From Candidatus Dependentiae bacterium (GTDB lineage: Bacteria; Babelota; Babeliae; Babelales; RVW-14): a stretch of 64,000 bases of DNA. Under the pieces are notes generated by a model. It was not told the origin of the DNA, searched no databases, and saw nothing but the letters and a program-made list of their open reading frames with translations. Shown in pieces: positions 62,044 through 64,000 of the stretch (the stretch's first letter is position 1; every line of letters begins with the position of its first letter). Both the position numbers and the translations under genes were made by a program. The stretch covers positions 13,701 through 77,700 of the forward strand of contig JAFEAY010000009.1 of the NCBI GenBank assembly GCA_018266175.1, read 5' to 3'.

Positions 62044-64000
62044 TCAACCAACAACCGATCGAAAATGTTTTTGAAAATAGTCCGGCAATGTTTCAAAAAC
62101 ATCACGCCAGCAATAACCAAGATTAATGCGGTTGTCCTCTTGATAACATCGCTCAAGCTGAACTACCAGTGCAATCTGCTCGAATGAAAGGTCTGGATAC
62201 AAATTCCACAGCTTAATTGTTTTATCATTTGAACAAGAAACCAGTCGACCATCATTCAGTTGCTTAATGCAATAAACTCGATCCCCATGCCCCTCAAGCG
62301 TAGCAACGCACCTGTTGGTATTTAAGTCCCACACCTTAATCGTTCCATCATTCGAACAAGACGCAACTCGACCATCATTCAGTTGCTTGATACAATTAAC
62401 CCAATTTTTATGCCCCTCAAGTGTGGTAATGCATCTGTTGGTATCCAAATCCCACAGCTTAATCGTTTTGTCACCAGAACCAGAAACCAGTCGACCATCA
62501 TTCAGTTGCTTGATGCATTGAACCCAACGTGTATGCCCCTCAAGTGTGGCAACACACCTGTTGGTATTCAAATCCCACACCTTAATCGTTCGATCACCAG
62601 AGGGAGAAGCGAGTCGACCATCATTTAGTTGTTTGATAGAATTAACCCCACCTGTATGCTCCTCAAGTGGGGCAATACATCTATTGGGATTTAAATCCCA
62701 TAGCTTAATCATTCCCAAAGAAAAACCAGAAACCAGTCGACCATCATTCAGTTGTTTGATGCATTTAATCAAACCTTTGTTCCCCTCAAGCTTCGTGGCA
62801 ACGCATTTATTGGTATTTAAATCCCACACCTTAATCGTTCCATCAAAAGAACCTGAGACCAGTCGACGATCATCCAGTTGATTGATGCAACTAACAAAAC
62901 GTGTATGCCCCTCAAGCGTGGCAACGCATCTCTTGGTGTTTAAATCCCACACCTTAATCGTTCCATCATAAGAAGCAGACGCCAGTCGACCATCACTCAG
63001 TTGCTTGATGCAACCAACTAAATCTGTATGCCCCTCAAGTGTGCCAACGCACCTGTTGGCATTCAGATCCCACACCTTAATCGTTTTATCATTTGAACAC
63101 GAAACCAGTCGACCATCACTAAGTTGTTTCATGCAATTAACCCAATTTGCATGCCCTTCAAGCATGCTCACGCGCGCTTCAGCTCCCTCATCATCACCTA
63201 CCATTAAGCATTCTGGAAAATAATGGGCATACGATGTTATTGGTGGTTCACCAAAATTGTGCTGCATAACATCATAGCGGCTTGCTCTGCCAATCTCCCG
63301 ATTCATGAGCATCGAAAAACTGCTCGGCACTTGCGCAGAAAGTCGATCAAAGACTCCCTGATCCAGATCTTGGGTTATGTCGACATGATTGATTATCTGT
63401 TTGAGCTGTGCAATAAATTGCGTGTCATTTGTTGCTCCAGAGAAAATTCTTGTGCCTTTTTTGCAACGTTGATCATTAACCAAAGCTTGTGGTGAAAAGT
63501 TTTCATCTGAATATTCAATAATCTCTATGTTTGAACTTTCACAAATTAAATTTGCTTTTTGTTGTTCTTGCTCACGAGCCTCGCGTTCATGCATCAACTC
63601 AAGGTTCAATTGCAACTGCAATGCTTGCGCCAGCTTTTCATCATCTCCAACATCCGGTTGCACTGCAATTTCAATGCCGCATGCCGATAAATGGCTCATG
63701 CTCTGCAACGCTTCCAATTCTTGCATCTTTCCACAAGCCAAAGCATCGCAATGGTGCTTATTTTTCATGAAATCGCCAAGAATGTGCTCAAGACTATTCT
63801 GTTCTTGCTGCACGTCAAGCAAGCGACATGACGGATTATTAACCGCAATTGCTTGCTCAAAATCCACAAAAAATCTTTGTATTATTTCAATTTTTCCTTT
63901 GATCAGATCGGTATCTTTAAGCTCCATGAATTCCAAAAGAATTGTCGGATCTTTTTGTATTTTTTTACAAATGTTTTTGTATGCACTGTTTATCACTTCA
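62044..64000 (-). CDS. WD40-repeat protein with helical N-terminal part (N-terminus beyond window)
   Basis: At least 650 residues. The frame is still open at the right edge (the GTG at 63996 is not forced as start), so the N-terminus may lie outside. Residues 1-280 are helical and charged with a Gln/Glu-rich coiled region (LQLNLELMHEREAREQEQQ) and no visible signal peptide so far. Then come eight 41-residue WD40 repeats of very uniform sequence: LEGHxxxVxCIKQLNDGRLV then SxSxDxTIKVWDLNTNRCVA, ending in a short helical tail (FEQIALVVQLERCYQEDN). Such a propeller binds proteins; with an N-terminal helical part it recalls eukaryotic-like adaptor or apoptosis-type WD40 proteins. No enzyme domain is seen. 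Confidence 0.85.
   Translation of the reverse strand, partial: EVINSAYKNICKKIQKDPTILLEFMELKDTDLIKGKIEIIQRFFVDFEQAIAVNNPSCRLLDVQQEQNSLEHILGDFMKNKHHCDALACGKMQELEALQSMSHLSACGIEIAVQPDVGDDEKLAQALQLQLNLELMHEREAREQEQQKANLICESSNIEIIEYSDENFSPQALVNDQRCKKGTRIFSGATNDTQFIAQLKQIINHVDITQDLDQGVFDRLSAQVPSSFSMLMNREIGRASRYDVMQHNFGEPPITSYAHYFPECLMVGDDEGAEARVSMLEGHANWVNCMKQLSDGRLVSCSNDKTIKVWDLNANRCVGTLEGHTDLVGCIKQLSDGRLASASYDGTIKVWDLNTKRCVATLEGHTRFVSCINQLDDRRLVSGSFDGTIKVWDLNTNKCVATKLEGNKGLIKCIKQLNDGRLVSGFSLGMIKLWDLNPNRCIAPLEEHTGGVNSIKQLNDGRLASPSGDRTIKVWDLNTNRCVATLEGHTRWVQCIKQLNDGRLVSGSGDKTIKLWDLDTNRCITTLEGHKNWVNCIKQLNDGRVASCSNDGTIKVWDLNTNRCVATLEGHGDRVYCIKQLNDGRLVSCSNDKTIKLWNLYPDLSFEQIALVVQLERCYQEDNRINLGYCWRDVFETLPDYFQKHFRSVVG
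62176..63162. repeat. Eight near-identical 123-bp tandem repeats coding for WD40 blades
   Basis: The first blade starts at 63162 on the minus strand and each unit is 123 bp, one unit having an extra codon. Units share long identical stretches such as the codons for HLNDGRLVS-type and TIKVWDLN segments; the eighth unit diverges at its end. DNA-level similarity this high indicates recent amplification or gene conversion. It is not a CRISPR array, as the units code for protein. Confidence 0.9.

Noticed and set aside
62176-63162. Regular repeats that might suggest a CRISPR array
   Set aside because: The period is 123 bp with no unique spacers, and each unit encodes a WD40 blade in frame.

Overview
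The window looks like a chromosome segment of an AT-rich, Gram-negative intracellular or host-dependent bacterium. The best match I can infer is the Candidatus Dependentiae (TM6) group. Pointers are two tandem ATP/ADP translocases of the energy-parasite type, many signal-peptide-bearing ankyrin, WD40 and RING proteins, and a large membrane-glycosyltransferase locus beside meso-DAP-type MurE. No rRNA or tRNA gene is present to confirm this, and Chlamydiae- or Rickettsiales-like lineages share some of these traits.

Left part (1-16.8 kb): the first 622 residues of SecA (minus strand, cut by the window edge), an exported WD40 protein, a secreted alpha/beta hydrolase, then an energy block on the plus strand (F1-ATPase beta and a shortened epsilon, followed by two ATP/ADP carriers). 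After that come a membrane RING-like protein, a UvrD/PcrA helicase, an ankyrin protein, and an overlapping pair made of an HExxH metalloprotease-like protein and an alpha/beta hydrolase.

Middle part (16.8-45.4 kb): an almost unbroken minus-strand stretch. It begins (in transcription order) with three secreted proteins of unknown function and GalE. It continues through six polytopic GT-C type glycosyltransferases interleaved with four exported unknown proteins, an FAD oxidoreductase, asparagine synthase and two ManC paralogs, and ends in ankyrin genes. One ManC carries a clear signal peptide and an altered active-site motif. A 68-bp relic of a glycosyltransferase 3' end between two ankyrin genes records a tandem duplication. 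Together the genes look like a surface glycan or protein-glycosylation locus; the final product is not deducible here.

Right part (45.4-64 kb): GNAT acetyltransferase, HisS, a coiled-coil protein, then a plus-strand operon of M16 peptidase, MurE and a SWIM-SNF2 helicase, and a small secreted protein. The last stretch is minus-strand: ankyrin protein, APH-family kinase, sulfotransferase, phosphodiester glycosidase and a WD40 protein with eight near-identical 41-residue repeats that is open at the right edge.

Promoters that can be read share an extended -10 (TGnTAnAnT) with 16-17 bp spacers. Several perfect hairpin terminators mark convergent or operon ends. I saw no tRNA, rRNA, CRISPR array, insertion sequence or replication origin.
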